Source of the DNA: Halomonas stenophila
GTDB lineage: Bacteria; Pseudomonadota; Gammaproteobacteria; Pseudomonadales; Halomonadaceae
Length of the DNA stretch: 64,000 nucleotides
Direction of reading: 5' to 3'
NCBI RefSeq assembly: GCF_014192275.1
Contig: NZ_JACHXR010000014.1
Span: 41,673-105,672, forward strand
Shown: positions 42,881 through 52,029 of the stretch, in pieces
How positions within the stretch are numbered: the first letter of the stretch is position 1
How the letters are laid out: each line of letters begins with the position of its first letter
Made by a program: the position numbers and the translations under genes
The notes under the pieces: model-generated
The model's input: only the letters and a program-made list of their open reading frames with translations
Told to the model about the DNA's origin: nothing
Databases searched by the model: none

Positions 42881-43062
42881 CATGTCCGCTACTACACGGC
42901 CAACCGAATCCGTATGGCCGCCGCCCTACCCCCTGTACTGCCCACCCCAGTCGCGCTCCGCCGCGTGATCGCCACCCGGCCTGTGCCGTTGGCGACTCGT
43001 GAGTCCGCTGACCGGGTCTCGACGAGAGACGCCGCCTTGGGGCGGCTTCCCTGTTTCCGGCC

Positions 43063-43371
43063 TCAGCCCCGGACGCCGAGCCCCGCCACCACCAGCGCGA
43101 ATCCCCACAGGGCCAGGCGACTCCAGCGTGCCCCGGCCTGCCGCCACAGCCAGCCCTCCCCGACCTCGAGCGTCAACGGGCGCACGAAGGCGGCTCCCAG
43201 GCCCCAGGCCCCGATGCCGACCAGGGGCCAGCGCCAGGCCGGTGGCAGGGCCTGGAGGGTCTCGGGTCGCAGCAGCAACCAGATGGCGATCCCCGCCGCC
43301 AACAGCAGCAGGGTCAGGGGTTGTTCCAGCAGGCCGGGACGCGGCCCGGCGAAGAGAGTCCTGCCACGCAT
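43063..43371 (-). CDS. Hypothetical small membrane protein
   Basis: This 102-residue ORF starts MRGRTLFAGPRPGLLEQPLT and shows two or three hydrophobic segments (LLLLAAGIAIWLLL, PLVGIGAWGLGAAF and LALWGFALVVAGLG). GGAG lies seven bases before the ATG at 43371. No family was recognised. A GCCGCC/GGCGGC hairpin follows on its 3' side but lacks a T tract. It is divergent from ompW, with 275 bases between them. The reading frame has typical codon use, which supports it as real. Confidence 0.5.
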   Translation of the reverse strand: MRGRTLFAGPRPGLLEQPLTLLLLAAGIAIWLLLRPETLQALPPAWRWPLVGIGAWGLGAAFVRPLTLEVGEGWLWRQAGARWSRLALWGFALVVAGLGVRG

Positions 43372-43646
43372 GAGAGGCTCCGCTCGTGTCGTTCCCCCTA
43401 AGTGAAGCCGAAACCCGGCCAGCCAGCGAGGCAGGGTGCAGGAAATGTGCAAAAATTGTACAAAACCTGCATCATCGGGCCGGGATGGCGACATGCTCTC
43501 ATGAATAATGCGCATATGATCCGATAAGCGCCATAGAAAAATTCTACAAGACGTTTAGAAACACTGTTCGCTATGATTGTCATCACTGGTGCGGCGGCGC
43601 CGAATGTCTCGGCGTCGGCACCCTGGATGACACAGGGAGGACTCCC

Positions 43647-44255
43647 ATGAAAACGCCCCGTCTTATCACCGCTGCCGCCCTCGCCACGGCCGGCATCCTC
43701 GCCACCCAGACCGCCATGGCCTACCAGGCCGGCGACCTCTATGTACGCGGCGGCGTCGCCAAGAGTGAGGTCAAGGATGACAACGGCCAGGCAGCCGGTG
43801 GCGACCTGGACATCTCCGACGAGCGCGGCTTCACGTACGGGCTGGGCTACCAGTTCCACGACCAGCTGGGCGTCGAGCTCAACGGCTCCCAGGACATCGA
43901 GCACGACCTCACCGTGAGCGGTGTGGACGCCGGCTCGGTCGACCGTCGCCCGGTCAACCTGATGCTCAACTACTACCCGCTGGGTGGCACCGACTCCCGG
44001 GTACAGCCCTACGCCGGGGCCGGACTGAACTACACCTACTTCAATGACGAGACCGCCTCGGGCCTCGAGATCGAGGACTCCTATGGTGCCGCCGCCCAGG
44101 TGGGCCTGGACTTCGCGGTCACCGACTATCTACTGGTCGGTGCCTTCGCCAACTACGCCGACGTCGACGCCGACGTGGAGGTCAACGGCAGCGATGCCGG
44201 CGAGGCCGAGATCGACCCGCTGACCGTGGGCGGCGGCGTGACCTTCCGCTTCTGA
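43647..44255 (+). CDS. OmpW-family outer-membrane protein
   Basis: This 202-residue protein has a signal peptide (MKTPRLITAAALATAGIL...AMA). It has a small beta barrel: YQAGDLYVRGGVAKSEVKDD near the N-terminus, TYGLGYQFHDQLGVEL in the middle, VNLMLNYYPLGG and a C-terminal VGGGVTFRF ending in phenylalanine, typical of OmpW/AlkL eight-strand porins. The surface loops are acidic, as expected in a halophile. OmpW proteins pass small hydrophobic compounds or respond to osmotic stress; the exact cargo is unknown. Confidence 0.88.
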   Translation: MKTPRLITAAALATAGILATQTAMAYQAGDLYVRGGVAKSEVKDDNGQAAGGDLDISDERGFTYGLGYQFHDQLGVELNGSQDIEHDLTVSGVDAGSVDRRPVNLMLNYYPLGGTDSRVQPYAGAGLNYTYFNDETASGLEIEDSYGAAAQVGLDFAVTDYLLVGAFANYADVDADVEVNGSDAGEAEIDPLTVGGGVTFRF

Positions 44256-44278
44256 GCGAGCACCAGCCCCGACAGACG

Positions 44279-44302
44279 AAGGCCCGCCGTTCGGCGGGCC
44301 TT
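44279..44302. terminator. Bidirectional terminator between ompW-like and cyclotransferase genes
   Basis: AAGGCCCGCC (44279-44288), loop GTTC, GGCGGGCCTT (44293-44302). The A-flanked perfect stem sits 24 bases after the ompW stop and 17 bases after the end of the convergent gene, so it serves both. Confidence 0.85.
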
Positions 44303-44319
44303 CCGTCGTGAGGGGTAGC

Positions 44320-44820
44320 CTAGCGGGGCGTGTGGCGGGACAGCCCCAGCGCGGCCAGGGTGGCATCATCCAGGCCGTGCAACGCCTCCACCCCGGCGAG
44401 CCGTGCATGATATTCGCCGCTCAGGAAGGGTTCTCCCGCCAGCAGGTGCTCGAGGTATTCCCGGGCCGGCCTGAGCGCCTCGGCCGTGGTACCGGGGGCG
44501 GCGATGTAGACCCAGGCCTCGATGGCCCCGAGCTCGGTATGGATCGGCAGGCGATGCCGGTCATAGTCGTGGGGGTAGCCCTCGAAGGGATCCATCAGGT
44601 GGATCTGCTCGGGCGCGACCAGTTCGTAGAGCGCGCCCTCCACCCGCCCCCCGGGAGCGGGCACCACATTGGCATGGCTGATGCCCGCCACCCGGGAGGC
44701 CTTGTCGAAGCGCAGCCCGTGATCGGCCAGCATCCCGGGCAGCGCGCGACGGGTCGTGCCGATCCGCGCCTCCACCCGGGCCGGGTTCATGTTGCTGCCA
44801 TAGGCGAAGTAATAGGACAT
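44320..44820 (-). CDS. Gamma-glutamylcyclotransferase family protein
   Basis: This 166-residue protein has the GGCT-like fold: FAYGSNMNPARVEAR at the N-terminus (substrate loop YGSN), VEGALYELVAPEQIHLMDPF with the likely catalytic acid region, and YDRHRLPIH. It may release 5-oxoproline from gamma-glutamyl peptides, though many relatives are uncharacterised. It is seven bases downstream of yqcC and ends at a shared terminator. Confidence 0.82.
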   Translation of the reverse strand: MSYYFAYGSNMNPARVEARIGTTRRALPGMLADHGLRFDKASRVAGISHANVVPAPGGRVEGALYELVAPEQIHLMDPFEGYPHDYDRHRLPIHTELGAIEAWVYIAAPGTTAEALRPAREYLEHLLAGEPFLSGEYHARLAGVEALHGLDDATLAALGLSRHTPR

Positions 44821-44827
44821 AGGCGTC

Positions 44828-45160
44828 TCAGTTCTCGGTGACCAGTCGGTCGATCCGCTCGACCACCTTGCACATCAGCACGCGCTCGCTGGTCCGGGCA
44901 CCTTCCTGGATCAGGTAGGCGTCCACCGCGGGGGCCACGTCGCAGGTCGACGGCAGCGGTGCGCGCGCCTCCACCAGCGCCTCCAGCCGGGCGATGAACA
45001 CGAAACGCAGCCACTGGGGCAACGCCATGGTGTCGATGCAGAACGGCTGGGGGCTGTCGAAGGCCTCGGGCTCGGGGCGCTCCATGCGCCACATGTCGGC
45101 CGCCTTCATGGTGGACTCGAGTTCGCGCAAAGCCTGATCGAGTTCCTCGTGTACGCTCAT
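44828..45160 (-). CDS. yqcC: YqcC family protein (DUF446)
   Basis: This 110-residue cytoplasmic protein has the family core PFCIDTMALPQWLRFVFIAR and a preceding LESTMKAADMW segment. YqcC is often linked to truC pseudouridine synthase, but truC is not here. The start at 45160 (MSVHEELDQALR) is supported by sequence conservation. The function is unknown. It is followed closely by the cyclotransferase gene. Confidence 0.85.
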   Translation of the reverse strand: MSVHEELDQALRELESTMKAADMWRMERPEPEAFDSPQPFCIDTMALPQWLRFVFIARLEALVEARAPLPSTCDVAPAVDAYLIQEGARTSERVLMCKVVERIDRLVTEN

Positions 45161-45227
45161 GGGATGTCGCTCCGGTCGGTCTGTATTCCCATTATCCCGC
45201 CTCGACGCGCCGAGGGCCAACCCGGGT

Positions 45228-45986
45228 TCAGGAGGGCTGGATGGCGGGCTGGGCGGCCAGGACCTTGCGCAGGAAGTCACGGGTGCGTGGATCCCGGGGC
45301 GCATTGAACAGCTGCGACGGTGGTCCCTGCTCGACGATGCGGCCGCCCTCCATGAACACCACCCGGTCGGCCACGTCCCTGGCGAAGCCCATCTCGTGAG
45401 TCACCACCAGCATGGTCTGGCGTTCGGCGGCCAGTTGCTTCATCAGCGCCAGGACCTCCTCGACCCACTCCGGGTCCAGCGACGACGTCGGCTCGTCGAA
45501 CAGGATCACCTCGGCCTGGGCGGCCATGGCCCGGCCGATCCCGACCCGCTGCTGCTGGCCGCCGGACAGCGAGGCCGGATAGGCGTCGGCCTTGTCGGTC
45601 AGGCCGATGCGCCGAAGGATCTCCCGGCCCCGGGCATGCGCCTTGGCCTTGGGCCAGCGATTGACCACGATCAGCCCCTCGACGATGTTCTGTAGCGCCG
45701 TCTTGTTGGCGAACAGCGCATAGTTCTGGAACACGAAGGCCGTGCGCCGCCGGGCCGCGAGGATGTCGGCACGGGTCGCGCGGGTGACGTCGACGTCCAG
45801 GTCGCCGAGGGTCAGCTGGCCGGCATCCGGTCGCTCGAGGAAGTTCAGGCAGCGCAGCAGGGTCGACTTGCCCGTGCCCGAGGGCCCGATCACCACGATG
45901 ATCTCGCCCTGGTCGATGGCCAGATCGATGCCATCGAGCACGGTGGCGTCGCCGAAGCGCTTGACGAGATTGGCTACCTGGATCAT
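45228..45986 (-). CDS. tcyN: Amino-acid (probably cystine) ABC transporter ATP-binding protein
   Basis: This 252-residue PAAT-family ATPase has Walker [20 protein letters not shown]-loop [16 protein letters not shown], signature [16 protein letters not shown], Walker [15 protein letters not shown] and switch His [15 protein letters not shown]. Start 45986 overlaps the permease stop (ATGA). With tcyL and tcyJ it forms an importer. Cystine is inferred from the binding protein. Confidence 0.85.
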   Translation of the reverse strand: MIQVANLVKRFGDATVLDGIDLAIDQGEIIVVIGPSGTGKSTLLRCLNFLERPDAGQLTLGDLDVDVTRATRADILAARRRTAFVFQNYALFANKTALQNIVEGLIVVNRWPKAKAHARGREILRRIGLTDKADAYPASLSGGQQQRVGIGRAMAAQAEVILFDEPTSSLDPEWVEEVLALMKQLAAERQTMLVVTHEMGFARDVADRVVFMEGGRIVEQGPPSQLFNAPRDPRTRDFLRKVLAAQPAIQPS

Positions 45987-46657
45987 CTGCGATACGCCTC
46001 GTTGAGCCGGGTCTCCAGCCGGCGCTGACACCAGGCCAGCAGCTCGACGATGACCCAGTAGAACACCGCCACCGTGATGAAGGCCTCGAAGTACAGGAAG
46101 CTGCCGGCCGCCTCCTTCTGGGTCGCCCCCATCAGTTCGGTCACCCCCAGGGTGAAGGCCAGGGAGGTGGCCTTGATCATGTCGATGAAGTAGTTCATCA
46201 GGGTGGGCACGGCCACCCGGGTGGCCTGGGGCAGCACGATGCGCCGCATCAGCTGGCCGTTGGTCATGCCGATCGACAGCGCCGCCTCGGTCTGGCTGCG
46301 ATCCACGCCGACGATGGCGGCGCGGATCGACTCCGCCATGTAGGCGGCGAAGTGCAGGGTCAGCCCCATGATGGTGGCGGTGATGCCGTCGATCTGGGTG
46401 AGGAAGGCCAGGACCTGGGGCAGCCCGTAGTAGAAGAGGAACAGCTGGACCAGCAGCGGCGTGCCGCGGAAGAAGGAGATGAACAGCAGGGTCACGCCGT
46501 TCAGCCCCGGAATCCCCAGCACCCGGATCACCGCCAGGCCGCAGGCCAGGACCAGGGCCAGCGCCATCCCCGCCGCGGCCATGGCCAGCGTCAGCGGCAG
46601 ATAGCGCAGCAGGATGGGCACCAGCCCCACCATGTAGTCGAAATCGAGAACGCTCAT
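45983..46657 (-). CDS. tcyL: Amino-acid (probably cystine) ABC transporter permease
   Basis: This 224-residue HisMQ-type permease has [43 protein letters not shown] (EAA-type loop begins here), the [19 protein letters not shown] coupling segment and [16 protein letters not shown]. Five membrane segments are visible. It sits between the binding protein gene (18-base gap) and the ATPase gene (ATGA overlap). Confidence 0.85.
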   Translation of the reverse strand: MSVLDFDYMVGLVPILLRYLPLTLAMAAAGMALALVLACGLAVIRVLGIPGLNGVTLLFISFFRGTPLLVQLFLFYYGLPQVLAFLTQIDGITATIMGLTLHFAAYMAESIRAAIVGVDRSQTEAALSIGMTNGQLMRRIVLPQATRVAVPTLMNYFIDMIKATSLAFTLGVTELMGATQKEAAGSFLYFEAFITVAVFYWVIVELLAWCQRRLETRLNEAYRR

Positions 46658-46675
46658 GTCGGCCGTGGCAGCGGA

Positions 46676-47434
46676 TCAGGGACGGGTGATGTCGTTGCCG
46701 AACCAGCGCTCGGAGATCTCGCTCAGGGTGCCCTCCTCGCGCAGCGCGGTGAGGGCCGCATCGACCCGGTCACGCAGGGCACGGTCCGCCTCGGTGTCGC
46801 GGAACGGCAGGGCGTTGCGGATCTCGGAGAACGGCTGGCCGGCCAGGGCCAGGGGCAGCGGCTTCTCCTGGATGACCTGGCTGGCGCTGACCCGGTCCAT
46901 GACGAAGGCATCGACGCGCCCCAGCGCGGTGTCCTGCTCGATGTTGCTCTCGTAGGTGCGGATATCGATCTCGTCGGCATAGGGCAGCTCGCGCAGCAGC
47001 TGCTCGTAGTTGGAGCCCAGGTTCACCGCCACGGTCTTGCCGCGCAGGTCCTCGACGCCGCCGATGGCCTCATTGCCTTCCTTGACCACCACCTGGGCGC
47101 CGTCGTAGACGTAGGGCTGGGTGAAGACGTATTTCGCCTGGCGCTCCTCGGTGATGGTGATCTGGTTGGCGATGGTATCGATGCGACCGGATTCGAGCAT
47201 GCCGAACAGCCCGGAGAAGTTGGCGGTCACGAACGCCACCTCGGCGTCCATTTCCTCGGCCACCGCCTCCATGACGTCGACCTCGAAGCCCTTGAGGGTG
47301 TCCTGCTCGACGAAGGTGAACGGGAAGTAGCCGCCGGACATGCCGACCTTGAGGGTCTCTTCCTGGGCCTGGGCGCCGCCGGCGATGGCGATGGCGCCGG
47401 CGGACAACAGGGGCAGGGCAAGGGAACGTAACAT
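46676..47434 (-). CDS. tcyJ: Cystine-type periplasmic amino-acid binding protein
   Basis: This 252-residue protein has a signal peptide ([17 protein letters not shown]...GAQAQ). It is strongly FliY/TcyJ-like: [41 protein letters not shown], a [18 protein letters not shown] segment and C-terminal [11 protein letters not shown]. It binds L-cystine or a related amino acid. It is the first gene of the tcy operon. No LysR or CysB box was recognised upstream. Confidence 0.83.
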   Translation of the reverse strand: MLRSLALPLLSAGAIAIAGGAQAQEETLKVGMSGGYFPFTFVEQDTLKGFEVDVMEAVAEEMDAEVAFVTANFSGLFGMLESGRIDTIANQITITEERQAKYVFTQPYVYDGAQVVVKEGNEAIGGVEDLRGKTVAVNLGSNYEQLLRELPYADEIDIRTYESNIEQDTALGRVDAFVMDRVSASQVIQEKPLPLALAGQPFSEIRNALPFRDTEADRALRDRVDAALTALREEGTLSEISERWFGNDITRP

Positions 47435-47763
47435 GAGGGAGTCTCCAATGGGACAAGAGCCAGATGGAATAACCGACTAATCTTTATATTCCATATTGAC
47501 ACGCAAGCTAGGAAAAATCCCGGCTCACGGCCAATAGGCATCGATTATGCCTGCTATAGCCGGAGCCCGCAGGACGTTCATTCACAGATACGCTGAACGT
47601 CCCTGTGGATAAGCCTTGGAAAGATACCCCATCCGCCGTCGCCACGGGCCCCGCCGGGGACTGGTCAGGAATTGACCAGCCGCCGCCGGACGCCGCCCGT
47701 CTCGCGGGCTGACAGGACGCGGGTGCCGCGGTAGAGTGCACGGTCCGAGAGTGGGGAGACAGC
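47435..47763. other. Intergenic region with one inverted repeat between tcyJ and the DUF3549 gene
   Basis: This divergent promoter region contains CTGGTCA-GGAAT-TGACCAG at 47661-47679, a perfect 7-bp inverted repeat and possible operator. An AT-rich stretch near 47480-47500 is the likely tcyJ promoter region. No small gene with a ribosome site was found. Confidence 0.55.
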
Positions 47764-48789
47764 ATGCAGCCGATCGACAGCCTTCACGACTTCTTCGTTC
47801 GCACCGGTGCCGAGGTGAGGCTCTATCACCTGGGCCGGCGCGTCGAACCCTGTCCCCTCGAGGACCTGGCGGCCCTCGAGGCCGGCCAGCGGCCCTGGCC
47901 GCAACCCTGGCAGGGCAAGGCCCGCCTGGCCATGGTGTTTCGCGTCGGCGAGCTCGAGGACCCGCTGATCTGGTTCCTGGCCCTGCCGCTGGACGAACAG
48001 GGCCAGCTCGACCCGGCCCCGCGGGACGCCTTCCTGCAGCGGCTGCTCGAGACCCTGGGGCGCAACGTCCGGGGCCTGGGCCGCGGGGACGGCGAACAGA
48101 TCGACAATCTGATGAAGGACAACCCCCTGGCCTTCACGCCCTCGATGCCCTTCCAGGCCGTGCTGCACGCCCGGGCGAGCCTCGACCTGGGCCGCCCGGC
48201 GAGCCAGCACCTGGAGCCGGCGGAGGCCTACCTGGAGGGGCAGCAGGCGCTGGACTGGCGCGCCCTGGGGCTGCAGGGCCTGGCCGACTTCGCGGTGCGC
48301 ATGGACGCCGACCAGGCCAGCCGCCTGGCGGCACGCCTGCCGACCCTGCCCGGCGAGGTCCTCACTGCGCTGTGCTACTGTCTGGAACATGTGGCGATCC
48401 CCGAAGGCCTGGCCGCGGTCCTGCGCGCTCGGGGCGAGGCGGCCGCCGAGGCCGGCGATGTCGAGGCCTTCTGCGCCTGCGTGCGAGCCGTCGCCGGTGC
48501 CGAGACCCGCCTGGCCGGCGCCTGGTTCGATGCCCTGCTCGACGACGCCGAGGCCTGCGGTCCCGACCTGCTGGCCGCCATGGCGGGACGCGGCTGGCGC
48601 CACCTGGAGGACGGCGAGCGGCTGCCGCGTTTCCTGACCCGGCTCGCCGAGGCGCCCCAGGCGGACTTCACCGCCGTGGCCCGGGACCTGGCGCTGATCC
48701 CGCGCCTGCGCCTGCCGGTGCTGATGACACTGCGCGAAGCCGCGCCGGATTCCTCCATCGGCCGCCGCCTGGCCGGCCTGTCCCGTTGA
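47764..48789 (+). CDS. DUF3549 family protein
   Basis: This 341-residue soluble protein begins MQPIDSLHDFFVRTGAEVRL and has QPWQGKARLAMVFRVGELEDPLIWFL and MKDNPLAFTPSMPFQAVLHA (quoted in parts), which match the DUF3549 family of gammaproteobacteria. The C-terminal part is Ala/Leu-rich and helical, repeat-like. The function is unknown. GGGGAGA precedes the ATG. It leads a likely operon with rimB and rimK, with a 24-base gap to rimB. Confidence 0.8.
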   Translation: MQPIDSLHDFFVRTGAEVRLYHLGRRVEPCPLEDLAALEAGQRPWPQPWQGKARLAMVFRVGELEDPLIWFLALPLDEQGQLDPAPRDAFLQRLLETLGRNVRGLGRGDGEQIDNLMKDNPLAFTPSMPFQAVLHARASLDLGRPASQHLEPAEAYLEGQQALDWRALGLQGLADFAVRMDADQASRLAARLPTLPGEVLTALCYCLEHVAIPEGLAAVLRARGEAAAEAGDVEAFCACVRAVAGAETRLAGAWFDALLDDAEACGPDLLAAMAGRGWRHLEDGERLPRFLTRLAEAPQADFTAVARDLALIPRLRLPVLMTLREAAPDSSIGRRLAGLSR

Positions 48790-48813
48790 GCCGACGCCAC
48801 GAGGAGTGATGCC

Positions 48814-49251
48814 ATGAAGGAATTGCCCTATCAGGCCAAGGCGGTGATCGGCCGCCGCGAGATGGTCACCCTGCCGGAACTGCACCTGACGCTGTGCGCC
48901 AAGGCCGATACCGGCGCCCGCACCTCGTCGCTGCATGCCGAGGACATCGAGTCCTACGAACAGGACGGCCACCTCTGGGTCAGCTTCACCACCCGGGGTG
49001 GCGGCCCCGGCAGCCCGGCCCACGTCCACCATATGCACCTGCATGACCGCCGCCGGGTGACCAGCTCCAACGGCCAGGCCGAATGGCGCTACGTGATCCG
49101 CACGCTCATGCAGCTCGGCGAACTGGAGTTCCCGGTCGAGCTGACGCTGACCGACCGACGCAACATGCGCCACCCCATGCTGCTGGGACGCCGCGCCCTG
49201 CGCCGCCTGCTGGTGGCCCCGGGTGCCGGCTTCCTGCACGGCGAGCCCTGA
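48814..49251 (+). CDS. rimB: RimB-type retropepsin-like (ATP-dependent zinc) protease family protein
   Basis: This 145-residue protein has the aspartic motif in [20 protein letters not shown] and later [13 protein letters not shown], as in the RimB/YhcB retropepsin-like family. These proteins trim or regulate poly-glutamate tails added to ribosomal protein S6 by RimK. It is directly upstream of rimK by 38 bases. The zinc-protease label used in databases is misleading because the visible catalytic motif is DTGA. Confidence 0.85.
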   Translation: MKELPYQAKAVIGRREMVTLPELHLTLCAKADTGARTSSLHAEDIESYEQDGHLWVSFTTRGGGPGSPAHVHHMHLHDRRRVTSSNGQAEWRYVIRTLMQLGELEFPVELTLTDRRNMRHPMLLGRRALRRLLVAPGAGFLHGEP

Positions 49252-49289
49252 CCCCTTCCCTTTCCAGCCCACGCCACCGGAGACCCGCC

Positions 49290-50198
49290 ATGCACTTCGC
49301 GATGCTGTCTCGCAATCGCAACCTCTATTCCACGCGTCGGCTGATCGAGGCCGCCGAGGCCCGGGGGCATACCGCACGGGTGGTCGACACCCTGCGCTGC
49401 TACATGAGCATCGCCTCGCACCATCCCTCGATCCACTACAAGGGCGAGGAGCTCGAACACTTCGACGCGGTGATCCCGCGCATCGGCGCCTCCATCACCT
49501 TCTATGGTTGTGCGGTGCTGCGCCAGTTCGAGATGATGGGCACCTACGTGCTCAACGACAACGTCTCCATCACCCGCTCGCGGGACAAGCTGCGCTCCCT
49601 GCAGCTGCTCTCCCGCAAGGGCATCGGCCTGCCGGTGACGGGCTTCGCCCATTCCCCCGATGACATCCCCGACCTGATCACCATGGTCCGCGGGGCCCCG
49701 CTGGTGATCAAGCTGCTGGAAGGCACCCAGGGCATCGGCGTGGTGCTGGCCGAGACCAACCAGGCCGCCGAGTCGGTGATCCAGGCCTTCATGGGCATGA
49801 AGGCGAACATCATGGTCCAGGAGTACATCAAGGAAGCCAGGGGCGCCGACATCCGCTGCCTGGTGATCGGCGACAAGGTGGTGGCCTCGATGAAGCGCCA
49901 GGCCGCCGAGGGCGAGTTCCGCTCCAACCTGCATCGCGGCGGCAGCGCCAGCGTGATCCGCATCACCCCGGAGGAACGCTCCACGGCGATCCGCGCCGCC
50001 AAGGCCATGGGACTGCGGGTCGCGGGGGTCGATCTGCTGCGCTCGAACCATGGCCCGGTGATCATGGAGGTCAACTCCTCGCCGGGCCTGCACGGCATCG
50101 AGACGGCCACCGGCAAGGACATCGCCGGGCTGATCATCGAGCACCTGGAGAAGAACGCCGTGCCGCGTCGCAAGACGCCGCCCAAGCCTAAAGGCTAA
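49290..50198 (+). CDS. rimK: Ribosomal protein S6--L-glutamate ligase
   Basis: This 302-residue ATP-grasp ligase adds glutamates to ribosomal protein S6. Its order is [40 protein letters not shown], the ATP-binding [40 protein letters not shown], and the metal site in [20 protein letters not shown]. The start at 49290 has GGAG upstream. Upstream in-frame reading within rimB is rejected. It is close to E. coli RimK in length (300). Confidence 0.92.
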   Translation: MHFAMLSRNRNLYSTRRLIEAAEARGHTARVVDTLRCYMSIASHHPSIHYKGEELEHFDAVIPRIGASITFYGCAVLRQFEMMGTYVLNDNVSITRSRDKLRSLQLLSRKGIGLPVTGFAHSPDDIPDLITMVRGAPLVIKLLEGTQGIGVVLAETNQAAESVIQAFMGMKANIMVQEYIKEARGADIRCLVIGDKVVASMKRQAAEGEFRSNLHRGGSASVIRITPEERSTAIRAAKAMGLRVAGVDLLRSNHGPVIMEVNSSPGLHGIETATGKDIAGLIIEHLEKNAVPRRKTPPKPKG

Positions 50199-50276
50199 GC
50201 AAATAATTCCCTGGCGGGGGTGGCAAAAGACCGTCGACACCCCCACAATCTGCGTCACCGGAGGAGGTGACCGCCC

Positions 50277-50723
50277 ATGTTTCTCGACAATCGCCAGGTG
50301 GCGATGGACAGCGTCCTCGAGGCGCTGGCCGACAGCATCGACTATTTTCAGGACAACCACGAGCGCCTGAAGCCGGACCTGCGCAAGGCCCTGACCCCCT
50401 ACTTCGAGGCCAGGGACGAGTCGATGCGCGAGTTGCAGGAACTGGCCCGCAAGCACCTCGACCTCCTCCCGCGCGACGCCGATGTGGAGCGCGACGACTA
50501 CATGTGGCTGTGGAGCCGCCTGAAGAGCTTCGTCGGCGACGACAGCCAGGTGCTGATCAACGAGCTGCTGGAACAGGAACGGGTGCTGATGCAGGCCCTC
50601 TCGACCCTGTTCACCCACCCGCTGCCCGAGCCCATCGAGGCGGTCATCGAGGACTGCTGGAAGAACTGTCGCTCGCTGATTCGCGAACTGTATCGGCAAC
50701 AGAAGCCGCGCCAGCGGCGCTGA
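50277..50723 (+). CDS. Ferritin-like four-helix protein (PA2169/DUF2383-like)
   Basis: This 148-residue protein is almost all helix: MDSVLEALADSIDYFQDNHE, DESMRELQELARKHLDLL, DDYMWLWSRLKSFVG and VLMQALSTLFTH...EAVIEDCWKN. The pattern resembles the PA2169-type stress helical bundles. A very strong GGAGGAGGTG ribosome site precedes the ATG. Metal ligands are not certain. Its 3' end overlaps the convergent sanA-like gene by 80 bases. The family assignment is tentative. Confidence 0.6.
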   Translation: MFLDNRQVAMDSVLEALADSIDYFQDNHERLKPDLRKALTPYFEARDESMRELQELARKHLDLLPRDADVERDDYMWLWSRLKSFVGDDSQVLINELLEQERVLMQALSTLFTHPLPEPIEAVIEDCWKNCRSLIRELYRQQKPRQRR

Positions 50724-51426
50724 CCCCCTGCCCCGGCTCGGCGTCCAACGCCTCCTCGCCGGGCACGATGTTCAACGGTTCCCGGGGCCCCAGGAAGTGC
50801 GGCTCGCGTCCCCAGAGATAGAGATCCCCCAGGGTCGCCACCCGCGCGACCCATTCGCGTGCCCGCAACTGCAGGGTGCCGTCCGAGGGACGCTCCGGGG
50901 CCGCGCAGCCGCGCGCCTCGAGCCCCAGGGCCCGGGCGATGAACAGCGCCCGCGGCAGGTGCCATGACTGGGTGATGAGCAGCGCCCGGCGCACGCCGAA
51001 GACGTCCCGGGCCCGGGACAGGGTGTCGAAGGTGCTGAAGCCGGCGTAATCCAGAGTCATGGCCGTATCCGGCACCTGGCGGCCGCGCAGGTCCCGCCAC
51101 ATGGTCACCGGCTCGTTGTAGTAGCGGGTGCTGTTGTCTCCCGAGAGCAGCAGGTGGCTGACCCGGCCGGCCTCGACCAGCCGCGCGGCGGCGAGCATGC
51201 GTCCCTCGAAGTGGGGATTGCGGGCGCCGCTGCGCGTCCAGTGGGAGGTGCCGAAGACGATGCCCACCCGCTCGGGCCGGCACTGGGCCAGGGTCGGGTC
51301 GATGGCGCCGCGGGTCTCGGCGAGCATCCACAGGTTGGCGCCCACCAACAGCAATGTCGCCAGGAGCGCGAGGGCCCCCAGCGACATCAGCAATCCCCTG
51401 AAGCTTTTCCACAGCGTCGCGGACAT
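50644..51426 (-). CDS. SanA/ElyC-like DUF218 envelope protein
   Basis: This 260-residue protein has one N-terminal membrane segment (GLLMSLGALALLATLLLVGA). Its periplasmic DUF218 domain has VGIVFGTSHWTRSGARNPHF, LLLSGDNSTRYYNEPVTM, TLDYAGFSTFDTLSRA and ITQSWHLPRALFIA, as in SanA. SanA affects envelope permeability and vancomycin resistance. It begins 12 bases after the sufT stop, so it is likely cotranscribed with suf. The C-terminal tail (SAAGAASVADTVRE and a serine run) is extra and overlaps the convergent gene. Confidence 0.87.
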   Translation of the reverse strand: MSATLWKSFRGLLMSLGALALLATLLLVGANLWMLAETRGAIDPTLAQCRPERVGIVFGTSHWTRSGARNPHFEGRMLAAARLVEAGRVSHLLLSGDNSTRYYNEPVTMWRDLRGRQVPDTAMTLDYAGFSTFDTLSRARDVFGVRRALLITQSWHLPRALFIARALGLEARGCAAPERPSDGTLQLRAREWVARVATLGDLYLWGREPHFLGPREPLNIVPGEEALDAEPGQGVSAAGAASVADTVRESASDSSSSSPR

Positions 51427-51438
51427 CGACCTCCCCGG

Positions 51439-52011
51439 TCAGAACATCCCCAGTTCCAGCTTGGCCTCGTCGCTCATCATCTCACGGCTCCACGGTGGGT
51501 CGAAGACGATCTCGGTGTGCACCTGGCGGATCTGGGGCGCGCCGAGGATCTTGTTGCGGGCATCCGCGGCGATGACGTCGCCCATGCCGCAGCCGGGGGC
51601 GGTCAGCGTCATGCGGATGGTGACGATGCGCTCGCCGCTGAGCAGCCGCTCGATCCGGCAGCCGTAGACCAGGCCCAGATCGACGATATTGACCGGGATC
51701 TCGGGGTCGAAGCAGGTCCGCAGCTGGTCCCAGACGAACTGTTCGATCTCCTCCTCCGAGGCGTCCTCGGCCAGGGTCGGCCGCGGCAGGGCCTCGAGGC
51801 CCAGCGCGTCCAGGTTGCTGCCCTCGATGAGATAGAGACGCCCCTCGTGGCCCACGCTGACCGAGCTGCCCTTGGCCTGCATCACGCTGACCTCGCTGTC
51901 CTCGGCCAGCGTCACGGTCTTGCCGAAGGGGATGGAGATCGCCTCGACGTCGCGCTGCAGCGGCAGGAGCTGGCCCTTGTGCAGGCCGGCCAACGGGTCG
52001 AAATCGCTCAT
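51439..52011 (-). CDS. sufT: Fe-S cluster assembly auxiliary protein SufT (PaaD/MIP18 family)
   Basis: This 190-residue protein has an N-terminal extension and a MIP18 domain: CFDPEIPVNIVDLGLVYGC, VTIRMTLTAPGCGMGDVIA and VHTEIVFDPPWSREMMS. It assists iron-sulfur protein maturation. It is 18 bases downstream of sufS. The N-terminal part (GKTVTLAEDSEVSVMQAKGS) fits the full-length SufT type. Confidence 0.9.
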   Translation of the reverse strand: MSDFDPLAGLHKGQLLPLQRDVEAISIPFGKTVTLAEDSEVSVMQAKGSSVSVGHEGRLYLIEGSNLDALGLEALPRPTLAEDASEEEIEQFVWDQLRTCFDPEIPVNIVDLGLVYGCRIERLLSGERIVTIRMTLTAPGCGMGDVIAADARNKILGAPQIRQVHTEIVFDPPWSREMMSDEAKLELGMF

Positions 52012-52029
52012 GTGACTCCTTGGTTTCCC

